Shown in pieces: positions 38,715 through 53,405 of a DNA stretch of 64,000 nt. The position numbers and the translations under genes were made by a program. Source of the stretch: Ursus arctos (taxonomy: Eukaryota > Chordata > Mammalia > Carnivora > Ursidae); contig NW_026622986.1 in NCBI RefSeq assembly GCF_023065955.2, positions 12,425,848 through 12,489,847 on the forward strand, written 5' to 3'. The stretch's first letter is position 1; each line of letters opens with the position of its first letter. Below the pieces are notes generated by a model. It ran no database searches and had not been told where the DNA came from. It saw only the letters and a program-made list of their open reading frames with translations.

Positions 38715-39106
38715 ATTAGAAACACAAAGGACAGAGACGCGCTGGCCCTGGAAGTGAGGGCAGGGTCGCTGAGTTGGTGCGCACATCCCGGGACGCCGCA
38801 GGGTGGAGCAGCACCAACAGTAACAGAGCTAAAGTGGCCAGAACATCAGTGGAGAACGGGCCGCAATCCCTCTGTTCTGCGACAATGCAGCCTCTGCTGC
38901 TCTGACCCTCAGAAGAGGCATAGCCGGCCGCCAGGGAAAGCCGCCAGAGAACAAAAGCCTGGAAATACCGGCTCAGAGAGTGCCCATCCCCATCCTCCCT
39001 CGCAGGGGACACGGAGACTCTAACCAAACAGGGTTGCCTGAGTATCGGTGCGGCAGGCCCCTCCCCCAGAACATAGAAGGCAGGCTGAAAAATCAAGAAG
39101 CCCACA

Positions 39107-39306
39107 ACCCAGGCGCCTTGGTGGCGCAGTCATTGAGCTCCTGTCTCCGGCTTAGGGCGTGATCCCAGCGTTCCGGAAAGGAGTCCCTCATCGGGCTCCT
39201 CCGCTGGGAGCCTGCTTCTTCCTCTCTCACTCCCCTGCTTCTGTTTCGTTCTTGCTGACTGTCTGTCTCCCTCTCTCAGATAAGTAAATAAATAAAATCT
39301 TTAAAG
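39107..39306 (+). mobile_element. Can-SINE inserted in the L1b 5' UTR
   Basis: Head reads AGGCGCCTTGGTGGCGCAGT, then a CT-rich tract and AAGTAAATAAATAAAATC. Perfect duplication AAGAAGCCCACA at 39095-39106 and 39307-39318. It ends about 100 bases before the ORF1 start. It is more diverged than most young SINEs here, which could mean the insertion was already in the source L1. Confidence 0.95.
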
Positions 39307-39408
39307 AAGAAGCCCACATCTCTAAGATCCCTATAAAACAAGGGGCACGGCCTGGGACCCAGTCAGTAATTTTGGGCTCTGGAAACCCCGCAACCTCTCT
39401 TCATCAGA

Positions 39409-40336
39409 ATGACAAGAAGGAGAAGCCCCCCCCCAGCAAAGAAAAGACAGTGAGTCAGTGGCCTCTGCCACAGAAGTAACGGATATGGATGTAACCAAAT
39501 TATCAGAAATGGAATTCAGAGTAACAATGGTCAAGATAATGAGTAGACTTGAAAAAAGTATTCAGGAAAATATTACTGAGAATATACAATCCCTAAGGGC
39601 GGAAATGAGAGCGAATTTGACAGAAATTAAAAATTCTATGAGCCAAATGCAGGCAAAACTAGAGGCTCTGACGGCCAGGGTCACGGAAGCGGAGTAAAGG
39701 GTTAGTGAATTGGAGGATGGGTTAATAGAGGAAAAAATAAAAATAGAAGATGGTCTTAAAAAAATCCACGCCCACGAATGTTGGCTACGGGAGATTACTG
39801 ACTCAACGAAACGATCCAATGTTAGAATCATCGGCATCCCCGAGGGGGTGGAGAAAAACAGAGGTCTAGAAGAGATATTTAAACAAATTGTAGCTGAAAA
39901 CTTCCCTAATCTAGCAAGGGAAACAAAAATTCGTGTCCAAGAGGCAGAGAGGACCCCTCCCAAGCTCAACCATGACAGACCTACACCACGTCACATCATA
40001 GTGCAATTCGCAAATATGAGATCCAAGGATACAGTATTGAAAGCGGCCAGGGCAAAGAAATCTCTCACGTACCAAGGCAAAGGCATCAGAATTACGTCAG
40101 ACCTGTCTACACAGACCTGGAATGAGAGAAAGGGTTGGGGGAGCATTTTTAAAGCTCTTTCAGAGAAAAACATGCAGCCAAGGATCCTTTATCCAGCAAG
40201 GCTGTCATTCAGAATTGATGGAGAAATAAAGACATTTCAGAATCGACAGTCACTAGCCAATTTCGTAACCACGAAACCAGCCCTACAGGAGGTATTACGG
40301 GGGGGTTCTATAAAAGTAAAAAGGCCCCAAGAGTGA
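39409..40336 (+). pseudogene. L1b ORF1 (RNA-binding chaperone), frameshifted and with one stop
   Basis: The start is ATG at 39409 (MTRRRSPPPAKKRQ), which meets TGA at 39451 after 14 codons. The rest is in another frame from about 39455, so a small indel of 2 bases lost (or 1 gained) lies at about 39445-39457. A second lesion is TAA at 39695-39697, probably from CAA. Beyond it the frame is open to 40336. Recognisable parts: N-terminal and coiled-coil region (about 39520-39780), RRM-like part with RSNVRIIGIPEG (39812 on), and a C-terminal domain with ARETKIRVQEAERTP, TPRHIIVQF and FVTTKPAL. In other L1s this protein forms trimers that coat L1 RNA. Confidence 0.94.
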
Positions 40337-40385
40337 TACAAAACAGAAAGTCACAGCCAATACAAACAAAGACTTTACTGACAAC

Positions 40386-43300
40386 ATGGCAGAATTAAAA
40401 GCATATCTCTCAGTACTCAGCCTGAACATTAATGGTTTAAATCCTGGTTTCAAACGCCACAGGGTTGCAGATTGGATAAAAAGAAATGACCCATCCATTT
40501 GCTGTCTACAAGAGACTCATTTCGAACCCAAAGATGCATTCAGACTGAGAGTAAGCGGATGGAGTACCATCTTTCACGCAAATGGACCTCAAAAGAAAGC
40601 TGGGGTAGCAATTCTCATATCAGATAAATTGGATTTTAAACTACAGACTATAGTTAGAGATGCAGAAGGGCACTATATTATTCTTAAAGGAAGTATTCAA
40701 CAAGTGGATATGACAATTATAAATATATATGCCCCCAACAGGGGAGCAGCAAGATACACAAGCCAACTCTTAACCAGATTAAAAAGACATATAGATAAAA
40801 ATACATTAATAGTAGGGGACCTCAACACTCCACTCTCAGAAATAGACAGAACACCCTGGCAAAAACTAAGCAAAGAATCAAAGGCTTTGAATGCCATACT
40901 CGACGAGTTGGACCTCTTAGATATATATAGAACACTACACCCCAGAACCAAAGAATACTCATTCTATTCTAATGCCCATGGAACATTTTCAAGAATAGAC
41001 CATGTTCTGGGACACAAAACAGGTCTCAGCCGATACCAAAAGATTGAAATTATCCCCTGCATATTCTCAGACCACAACGCTCTGAAATTGGAACTCAACC
41101 ACAAGGAAAAATTTGGAAGAAACTCAAACACTTGGAGACTAAGAACCATCCTGCTCAGGAATGACTCGATAAACCAGGAAATCAAAAATCAAATTAAACA
41201 ATTTATGGAGACCAATGACAATGAAAATACAACAGTCCAAAACCTATGGGATACTGCAAAGGCAGTCCTAAGGGGGAAATACATAGCCATCCAAGCCTCA
41301 CTCAAAAGAATAGAAAAATCTAAAATGCAGTTTTTATATTCTCACCTCAAGAAGCTGGAACAGCAACAGAGGGACAGGCCTAATCCACGCACAAGGAAGC
41401 AGTTGACCAAAATTAAAGCTGAAATCAATCAAGCAGAAACCAGAAGTACAGTAGAGCAGATCAACAGGACTAGAAGCTGGTTCTTGGAGAGAATCAATAA
41501 AATTGACAGACCACTGGCAAGACTTATCCAAAAGAAAAGAGAAAGGACCCAGATTATTAAAATTATGAATGAAAAAGGAGAGGTCACGACGAACACCATT
41601 GAAATTGGAAGGATTATTAGAAATTTTTATCAACAGCTATATGCCAATAAACTAAGCAATCTGGAAGAGATGGAATCCTTCCTGGAAACCTATAAACTAC
41701 CAAGATTGAAACAGGAAGAAATTGATTTCTTAAACAGGCCAATTAATTATGAAGAAATTGAGTCAGTGATAAACAACCTTCCAAATAACAAAACTCCAGG
41801 CCTGGACGGTTTTCCTGGGGAATTCTACCAAACATTCAAAGAAGAAATAATACCTATTCTCCTAAAGCTATTTCAAAAAATAGAAACAGAAGGAAAGCTA
41901 CCAAACTCATTCTATGAGGCCAATATTACCTTGATCCCCAAACCAGGCAAAGACCCCCTCAAAAAGGAGAATTACAGACCGATTTCCCTAATGAATATGG
42001 ACGCCAAAATCCTCAACAAGATACTTGCTAATAGAATCCAACAGTTCATTAAAAGGATTATCCACCACGATCAAGTAGGATTCATACCTGGGATGCAAGC
42101 GTGGTTCAATATTCGCAAATCAATCAGCGTGATACATCATATCAACAAGAAAAGACTCAAGAACCATATGATCCTCTCAATCGATGCCGAAAAAGCATTT
42201 GACAAAATACAGCATCCTTTCCTGATTAAAACCCTTCAGAGTGTAGGAATAGAAGGTACATTTCTCAATCTCATTAAAGCCATCTATGAAAAGCCTACTG
42301 CAAATATTATTCTCAATGGGGAAAAGCTGGAAGCCTTTCCCTTAAGATCAGGAACACGACAAGGATGCCCACTCTCGCCACTATTATTCAGCATAGTGCT
42401 AGAAGTCCTTGCAACAGCAATCAGACAACAAAAAGGGATCAAAGGTATTCAAATCGGCAAAGAAGAAGTCAAAATGTCTCTCTTCTCAGACGACATGATA
42501 CTCTATATGGAAAACCCAAAAGAAGCCACTCCCAAACTATTAGAAGTTATAGAGCAATTCAGTAATGTGGCGGGATACAAAATCAATGCTCAGAAATCAG
42601 TTGCATTTCTGTACACGAATAACGAGAATGAAGAAAGAGAAATCAGGGAATCCATCCCATTTACAATAGCACCAAAAACCATACGTTACCTTGGAATTAA
42701 CTTAACCAGAGACGTAAAGGACCTTTATTCTAGAAACTATAAATCACTCTTAAAAGACATTGAGGAAGACATAAAAAGATGGAAAGATATTCCATGCTCA
42801 AGGATCGGAAGAATTAACATAGTTAAAATGTCCATGCTACCCAGAGCAATCTACACTTTCAATGCTATCCCGATCAAAATACTGAGAACGTTTTTCAAAG
42901 AACTGGAACAAATAGTCCTTAAATTTGTATGGAACCAGAAAAGACCCCGAATCTCCAAGGAACTGTTGAAAAGGAAAAACAAAGCTGGGGGCATCACAAT
43001 GCCGGATTTCGAGCTGTACTACAAAGCTGTGATCACAAAGACAGCATGGTACTGGCACAAAAACAGACACATAGACCAATGGAACAGAATAGAGAGCCCA
43101 GCTCTTTGGGCAACTAATATTTGATAAAGCAGGAAAAAACATCCGGTGGGAAAAAGACAGTCTCTTCAATAAATGGTGCTGGGAAAATTGGACAGCTACA
43201 TGCAAAAGAATGAAACTTGACCACTATCTCACACCATACACAAAAATAAACTCCAAATGGATGAAAGACCTCGATGTGAGACAGGAATCCATCAAAATCC

Positions 43301-44199
43301 TAGAGGAGAACATAGGCAGCAACCTCTACGACATCAGCCAAAGCAACCTTTTTCATGACACATCCCCAAAGGCAAGAGAAACAAAAGATAAAATGAATTT
43401 ATGGGACTTCATCAAGATTAAAAGTTTCTGCACAGCCAAGGAAACAGTCAGAAAAACTAAGAGGCAGCCCACGGAATGGGAGAATATATTTGCAAATGAC
43501 ACTACAGATAAAGGACTGGTATCCAAGATCTACAAAGAACTTCTCAAACTCAATACACGAGAAACAAATAAACAAATCAAAAAATGGGCAGAAGATATGA
43601 ACAGACACTTTTCCAATGAAGACATACAAATGGCTAACAGACACATGAAAAAATGTTCAAAATCATTAGCCATCAAGGAAATTCAAATCAAAACCACACT
43701 GAGATACCACCTTACGCCAGTTAGAATGGCAAAAATAGACAAGGCAAGAAACAACAATTGTTGGAGAGGATGTGGAGAAAGGGGATCCCTCCTACATTGT
43801 TGGTGGGAATGCAAGTTGGTACAGCCACTCTGGAAAACCGTGTGGAGGTCCCTTAAAAAGTTAAAAATTGAGCTACCCTATGATCCAGCCATTGCACTAC
43901 TGGGTGTTTACCCCAAAGATACAGACGTAGTGAAGAGAAGGGCCATATGCACCCCAATGTTCATAGCAGCAATGTCCACAATAGCTAAATCGTGGAAGGA
44001 GCCGAGATGCCCTGCAACAGATGACTGGATTAAGAAGTTGTGGTCCATATATACAATGGAATATTACTCAGCAATCAGAAAGAATGAGTTCTCAACATTT
44101 GCTACAACATGGACGGCACTGGAGGAGATAATGCTTAGTGAAATAAGTCAAGCAGAGAAAGACAACTATCATATGATTTCTCTCATCTATGGAACATAA
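40386..44199 (+). pseudogene. L1b ORF2 (endonuclease and reverse transcriptase), broken by a 14-base deletion
   Basis: Open from ATG 40386 to 43124 (912 codons), then shifted and open again to TAA at 44197. Adding 14 bases gives 1276 codons, the standard length. The break lies at about 43101, where L1a has 14 extra bases between GAGCCCAG and CTCTTTGG. Endonuclease residues are in place and at the usual positions: N14, E43, D145, N147, D205, D229 and H230. The RT motif at 700-703 reads FSDD (42483-42494), Ser where L1a and L1s in general have Ala; both aspartates remain. The C-terminal knuckle C-X3-C-X7-H-X4-C is intact (from about 43759). I see no other stop. Confidence 0.95.
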
Positions 44200-44503
44200 G
44201 AACTAGAATGATCAGTAGGGGAAGAAAGGGATAAAGAAAGGGGGGTAATCAGAAGGGGGAATGAAACATGAGAGACTATGGACTATGAGAAACAAACTGA
44301 GGGCTACAGAGGGGAGGGGGGTGGGGGAATGGGATAGACCGGTGATGGGTAGTAAGGAGGGCACATATTGCATGGTGCACTGGGTGTTATACACAACTAA
44401 TGAATCATCGAGCCTTACATCGAAAACCGGGGATGTACTGTATGGTGACTAACATAATATAATAAAAAATCATAATTAATAAAAAAAAATAAAAATTAAA
44501 AAA
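44200..44503 (+). other. L1b 3' UTR and A-rich tail
   Basis: Contains a guanine-rich tract (GGGGAGGGGGGTGGGGGAAT, 44313-44332), typical of L1 3' UTRs and able to form a G-quadruplex. It then has the block GATGTACTGTATGGTGACTA and AATATAATAAAAAATC, where AATAAA gives the polyadenylation signal (44460-44465). The same 3' end in short form appears at 12355, 26344, 47051 and 51812. Confidence 0.93.
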
Positions 44504-44516
44504 AAAATTAATTAAA

Positions 44517-45234
44517 AAGCACTTTCCGGAATAGCCATTCATGGAAAATAGAAATTTTGCTAACTTACTTAAAATAGTTTATAATTAAGTTTGCAAGGAT
44601 TTATCTTGAAAGCAAGACCGTGTTTCCTGATGATTTTACAGGTGCATTGTTTCAATTAGGCACCAGTTCTGTCTATTCTATTCCATAAATATCTCTCAAA
44701 TCTGAGTACTTCTCTTTATCCCCATTATCATCATTCTCATTGAAGACACCATCACCTCTCACCTGAGCTAAGTGACCTCTGATTGTTCCTTCTACATCGA
44801 TTCTTGAACTTTTCCAGGCCTTTCTCCACAATTCATTCAGAAACCACTTAAGCATGTATCAGTGGATTCTCTCAATCTCCCTCTCCCCCAACTTGTTCCT
44901 CTCCCTCTCCTCCTTCTATCTCCTTCTATCTATAAACTTAAATTTATTGATTAGTTTCCCATTCCTTCTGGATAAAGATGATCAAACTAGAATTTTGTCT
45001 TACAAGGTATTACACTTAGCATTATATTCCTAGGTAGAATGCTTGGCATGTAGTAGACAGTCAATAAATATATGTCAAATGACTGAAAAATGTAGGAATA
45101 GAAATAGACATATTAATCAATGAGAGACACTATTCGGAAAAGGATCCAAGTAGAATTGCTGGAAATGTCATTACAAATCACTAGGGAATCAGTGCTATAA
45201 GGACAGTGAACTGTCAAGCCATTTGGGGGAGGGG
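44517..45234. other. Intronic sequence with a probable L2 remnant at 44690-45090
   Basis: CATTGAAGACACCATCACC, CTTTTCCAGGCCTTTCTCC and the tail GAATGCTTGGCATGTAGTAG with CAGTCAATAAATATATG are L2-like. The rest is unassigned. Confidence 0.5.
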
Positions 45235-46115
45235 GAGTTCAAATTCTTGTCATAGACCATATACCAAAATAAATTCCAAACCTATATAAATTTAAATCCA
45301 AAAAAATCATAAAAGTACAAGACAAAGTGCATTTATATAATTCTGAAATGAGAAAAGAAGGATTTTATGTGCAGAAAAGCAAAAGCAGAAAGGATTTTTT
45401 AATGGATATTTGACTACATAAAAATTAAAGACTTTTTCATACTAACTAAAGAAAAATAAATGAAATCACAATACAAGTGGAAAATGAGAGAAAATATTTG
45501 CAATGTATATATAAACAACATGTGTGAGCTATAAAGAGCTTTTCTAAGCCGATTAGGAAAGGATAAATATATCAATTGCAAATGACCATTTATAAAATAA
45601 AACCACCAATTGCTAATAAAAATATGAAAAGAAGAAAGTATTTAGCTTCACTAGGAGTCAGTTAAAAACAAATTGAAAAACAAAGGCATTTTTTCTATCA
45701 AATTGGTCATTTTCAAAAATCTGTGGTGCCCATGAAATTGCATTGAAATTATTGGTTTTTTTACTTGGCTCATAATAATGTAATTGGTTCAGAGTTTTTG
45801 AAGAGCAGCTAAATAGTATCTGTCAGAAGACTTAAATACATTTGTATACTCTGAACCAGTTGCTGAACTTGGGTAATTTATGCTAAGACAATGATACAAA
45901 ACAGGAGCACAGTTTCATGCTCCAAATATTTATCCCAGCATTCTTTACAATTACAAACATGAAATGACCTAAACATCCAACAACTTAAAAATTATTGATA
46001 TATTCTGATATAAAGCAGAATATTTTACAGCAAATTAAAATATTTACAAGCAATATTTAACAAAATGAGAAATGCTTAAGGTATTTTATTAAGATGAAAT
46101 GTATGTGCAGCATAG
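45235..46115 (+). mobile_element. Old L1 remnant, sense
   Basis: Late-ORF2 text: CATAGACCATATACCAAAAT, GGATTTTATGTGCAG, GAAAATATTTGCAATGTATA, then ATTCTTTACAATTACAAACA and CCTAAACATCCAACAAC. Decayed and internally shortened. Confidence 0.8.
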
Positions 46116-47050
46116 CGGCAGTAAACAGGCCTAAAAGGAAGGTAATTCGGAGTGTTAACTTCAAAGGTAAGATTTCTGCAGTGAGCTTGTGTTACTGCCA
46201 CGGTCTCAAAAAAATTCTTTTATTTAAGTAAAGTTCAATGATCTTAGCCACAGAGGCAAGAAATCGCTCGTCCCAAATGCTCAAAGTAAATTCAAAATGT
46301 TGAAAGTAATTTGAAAGGAGAACAACTGATTTTAAAAAATGGTCTGTGATGTAATAGTTTGGGTTAAAGATGTTTATTATATTCAAAAATGTTTTCTTCA
46401 TTGAATTTAAATATTATTTAAAATTCCCTGTGATATTTACTTATCGTTAAATATAAAGAAATGTTCCAGGCATCACATTTTAACAAACTTTAGTCATCGA
46501 AATGTATAACTGAGAAGTAGAATGATTCAAAAAACATATGTATGAATGTCAAGATAAGGTTCATGCTTTTTTGGTTAAATATTGCAGAAGTTACATAAAA
46601 TACATTTGTTTGGGTGTATCCCTGAAGTCTAAGTAATCTTACAATTAATTTCTACATTTGAAAATGTGTGTATAATAATGGCATCAAAATTATCCCAAAT
46701 CTATTCATTATGCTTTTAAATTAATTTAACATAATTCAGTGAAATTATGTTTAGCGTTGTTTACATAATGCTGGCTTGTGCAAATGTTTTTCCCTCTGTC
46801 AGCCAGTTCGGTTTGGGTTGTGCCGCATTATACGGCAGCTGACATTTGACCAGTCAAGTAGAGAAAAAAATGATCAAGAAGAGCCATGGCCACTACTGAA
46901 TAGTAACTTACTTTTACATTATAAAATCTTCTCATATTTATTTTATGTCATTTGAAGACGGTAAACTGAGATGTTTTCGTTCTATGGGAAGTTACTCCAT
47001 TGCTGTAACTTTTGCTTTCTTTCTTTTTTTTTTTTCAATTTAGCTATTTC
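46116..47050. other. Intronic sequence before exon F, no gene seen
   Basis: AT-rich unique sequence. A small inverted repeat pairs TGTCAGC (46797-46803) with GCTGACA (46838-46844), and GCCG with CGGC inside it; nothing else supports an RNA gene. Confidence 0.55.
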
Positions 47051-47090
47051 TTTTTTTTTTTTTATGATATGTTAGTCACCATACAGTACA
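47051..47090 (-). mobile_element. 40-base L1 3'-tail fragment just upstream of exon F, antisense
   Basis: Poly-T, then ATGATATGTTAGTCACCATACAG: the inverse of the last bases of the young L1 3' UTR. An insertion cut to this size still carries the T run, which lies some 32-80 bases from the exon F acceptor. Confidence 0.85.
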
Positions 47091-47094
47091 CTTT

Positions 47095-48533
<1,439 letters not shown>

Positions 48534-48646
48534 TTTTTTTCCCAAGTAGGCTCCATGCTGGACTCGAACTCATGACCCTGAGATCAAGACCCAAGCTGAA
48601 ATCCAGAGTCTGACACTCAACCAAGGGAGCCACCCAGGCGTGCCTG
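48534..48646 (-). mobile_element. Short tRNA-like SINE, antisense
   Basis: Inverted: CCAAGTAGGCTCCATGCTGG, ACTCGAACTCATGACCCTGA (inverse B box), GAGCCACCCAGGCGTGCC end. Confidence 0.85.
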
Positions 48647-48813
48647 TTCCTCCTTTTTAAATTTACATGAAAATAACTTTGCAATGCATATATTTCTTGG
48701 GGTAGGGCCAAACTTTTGACCAAGTATCTAATTTTTAATGAAGAAAGAGGTAACAATTATGGAGGAGCAGGAAAAACATGCCTTTGGACTATTTAATTAT
48801 AAAATAGTTATTT

Positions 48814-49008
48814 AGAGCGCCTGGGTGGCTCAGTTGGTTAAGCATCTGCCTTCCGCTCAGCTCACTATCCCAGAGTCCTGGGATCAAGCCCCGCATTGGG
48901 CTTCCTGTTCAGCCCTCTGCCCCTCCCCCCTGCTCAGGCTCTCTCTCTCTCTCTCTCACTCTCTCTCACATAAATAAATAAAATCTTTTTTAAAAAATAA
49001 TAAAAAAT
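48814..49008 (+). mobile_element. Can-SINE, older class
   Basis: GAGCGCCTGGGTGGCTCAGT head, a (CT)n tract, and AAATAAATAAAATC tail. Duplication near AAAATAGTTATTT / AAAATAGTATTT on the two sides (one base missing). Confidence 0.93.
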
Positions 49009-51279
<2,271 letters not shown>

Positions 51280-51730
51280 CACTCTTATACTCACTAGGAA
51301 AGATCATCTATTTCCATTATTTCAGTCATGCCCTTCATGCTAGTGATGCTTAAGTCCCCGTCTCCCACCCACCCCTCTTTTTTAATTCCTGACCTCCATT
51401 TAAGACAGCTTCCAGAAATTCATCCAGAATTGAACCTGTCATCTTTCTCTCTTATAGTCTTCTTCAGTGAGTGACATGTCTGTCCACCCACTTACTGAAG
51501 CCAAAAATGTCATGTTGCATTTCATTTCTCATTACTGAAATCCGGAAAATTCGTGAGACTTGTTCATGTTCCTCCCTCCTGTATGCTCCAGTAAAAATAT
51601 TTGGTTTATAATTTGCCTTTCTCACTAGGCTGCAAACTCCTTGAGGTCAAGGATTATGTTTTAATTCATTTTGTATCTTCAGAGCCTGACCTATAGAGAG
51701 TGCTTGATAAATATTTATTAAATTAATGTC
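51280..51730 (+). mobile_element. L2 remnant, sense (probable)
   Basis: Ends with the L2-like tail: CAAACTCCTTGAGGTCAAGG, ATCTTCAGAGCCTGACC and GTGCTTGATAAATATTTATT. The 5' part is less certain. Confidence 0.65.
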
Positions 51731-51811
51731 ATCTTGCTTTAATGCCTCACAGTGTTCACAGAACCCATTCTAACCAGAGCCTGAAACAAGGAATTTTTGT
51801 TTGGACTTTTT

Positions 51812-52041
51812 TTTTTTATAATAATTTTTTATTATGTTATGTTAGTCACCATACAGTACATCCTTAGTTTTTGATGTAGTGTTCCACGATTCATTATTTA
51901 TGTATAACACCCAGTGCACCATGCAGTATGTGCCCTCCTTAATACCCATCACCGGCCTATCCCAATCCTCCAACCCCCTCCCCTCTGAAGCCCTCAGTTT
52001 GTTTCCCAGAGTCCATAGTCTCTCGTGGTTCATTCCCCTTC
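51812..52041 (-). mobile_element. Young L1 3'-end fragment, antisense, with duplication
   Basis: Inverse L1 3' UTR from poly-T to GTGGTTCATTCCCCTT. Duplication TGTTTGGACTTTTT at 51798-51811 and 52042-52055. It is 230 bases, closely similar to the L1b 3' end. Confidence 0.96.
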
Positions 52042-52055
52042 TGTTTGGACTTTTT

Positions 52056-53271
52056 GGTAACGATCTATTAGGATTACCTCTTTCATAGAACCGGCTACAT
52101 CATCATGTATTTCCTGTGTGATTAGTTAACAGCTCTTGTTGGTAGGTCTCTGTGATTCTTCTCTTTTGGGGGTTGAGGTTAGAACCTGTTTTTTTGGAAC
52201 TAGCTTTTAAACCAATGTACAGAATTTTCAATAATTATTTGCTTTTCACTTTTTATAGGATGCTATAGTTTACAGTGCACTTTGATTGTCTTGAATTTTA
52301 TCCGTGATCCTAATGCTTTTAATGCTTTTTGCCTTTGGGCTTGCTTCAAATAAAACTATTCTGAAAGGCTCTTTTAAATATCCTTGAGAGGCTTTCAAGA
52401 CAAAACAACTCAAAATTGTCCCCAACAAATTAAAATTTCAACTAGAATCCAGGATTATACAAAGCAGTTGGAGGAATTAAGGCCATTCACAATCCTTTCA
52501 AGCGCCTTGCTAGGGTAGCAACCCAAGAATCCCTGCTTCATGCACAACATAATCTTACAGGCCAGGCATTGGCAGCTAAGTGATCAGGTTGACGAATGTG
52601 TGATCTGCTGGATATGGGATTAGTCAGTGATTCTCTAGATTTTAACATGTGGGTGCACATGTTTGGTTTGGTTTTTCTCCCCCCTACTCTGTCACTTCTC
52701 TGTGAATGCAAAAAGTGTAGCTGAGAGATACCAACTATAAGCTGTGTGTATTAGCTGTAGGTAGAGAACATGCTTATCCTGATTTCTATAAATGAGAAAC
52801 AGCTATCGAGCTAAATCGTTAGTGAAAGCCATGGTCACACTTTCCTTGGTCAAATATAATCATAGGTTGGACCTGAGAGCTTCTTGATTTAATAATGCCA
52901 TTATTGCTTATCACTAAGACATACTGGTCTCAGTTTCACGGACATGCGAATAATCTGGGCAATCTGAGCAAGACACGAGGCTCAGGCAACACCTTCACGG
53001 ATGAGACAGCTTCTGGTTCTATTTAAACCAACAAACATTATCTTTACAAGCAGTCCTACAACATTGGGACATAAATAAAGGCTTCCTGAATGGGTTTTCT
53101 TATTTAGCCCAAGTTCAACTGATATGTAATATACAGTGAGACACTCCATCCAGCAAAGTTGGTTATGAAGGTATTTTGAATATCATTTTCCTATTACTTT
53201 CTTTTTGTTGTTATTGTTAATGTTATCATTGAGTGATTCTGAGCCAGGTGTGCAGGGCCAGCTTTCTGCTA
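52056..53271. other. Intronic sequence, no gene seen
   Basis: No recognised repeat or exon. Confidence 0.55.
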
Positions 53272-53405
53272 TTTTTTTTTTTTTAAGTAGGCTCCATGCC
53301 CAGCATGGAGCCCAATACAGGGCTTGAACTCACAACCTTGAGATCAAGATCTGAGCAGAAGTCAAGAGTCAAGACCCTAACTGACTGAGCCACCCAGGCG
53401 CCCCC
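53272..53405 (-). mobile_element. Short tRNA-like SINE, antisense
   Basis: T tract, AAGTAGGCTCCATGCCCAGC, GGCTTGAACTCACAACCTTG and an inverted head GAGCCACCCAGGCGCCCC. The possible duplication (CTGCTATT / CCTATTGC) is weak. Confidence 0.9.

Larger units (their letters stand above)
38091..39408 (+). promoter_or_regulatory. L1b 5' UTR: CpG-rich internal promoter region
   Basis: Starts with the AAGATGGCGG motif (38104-38113), a known YY1-type site placing the L1 start. CpG density is very high from 38310 to 38790, far above the surrounding intron. L1 5' UTRs act as internal promoters in sense and often antisense; activity here is inference. Includes the tandem duplication at 38354 and the SINE at 39107. 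Confidence 0.85.
38091..44503 (+). mobile_element. L1b: full-length young LINE-1 in the MYO3A intron
   Basis: A 6.4 kb element in sense with the gene. It starts GGAGGAGGAGTTAAGATGGC, the usual L1 5' end with a YY1-like AAGATGGCGG site, and has a GC-rich 5' UTR, ORF1, a 49-base spacer, ORF2, a G-rich 3' UTR and an A-rich tail. A 13-base duplication, AAAATTAATTAAA, sits at 38078-38090 and 44504-44516; it is AT-rich, so its edges are uncertain. A SINE lies in the 5' UTR at 39107. Coding lesions are few: a frameshift and one stop in ORF1, one 14-base deletion in ORF2. Closely related to L1a at 2698. Confidence 0.96.

Noticed and set aside
38192..38725. Long overlapping open frames on both strands (minus 177 codons, plus 130 codons), Arg/Pro/Gly-rich
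   Set aside because: They lie in the CpG-rich L1 5' UTR, where stop codons are rare by composition. No protein motif, and they follow the tandem units.
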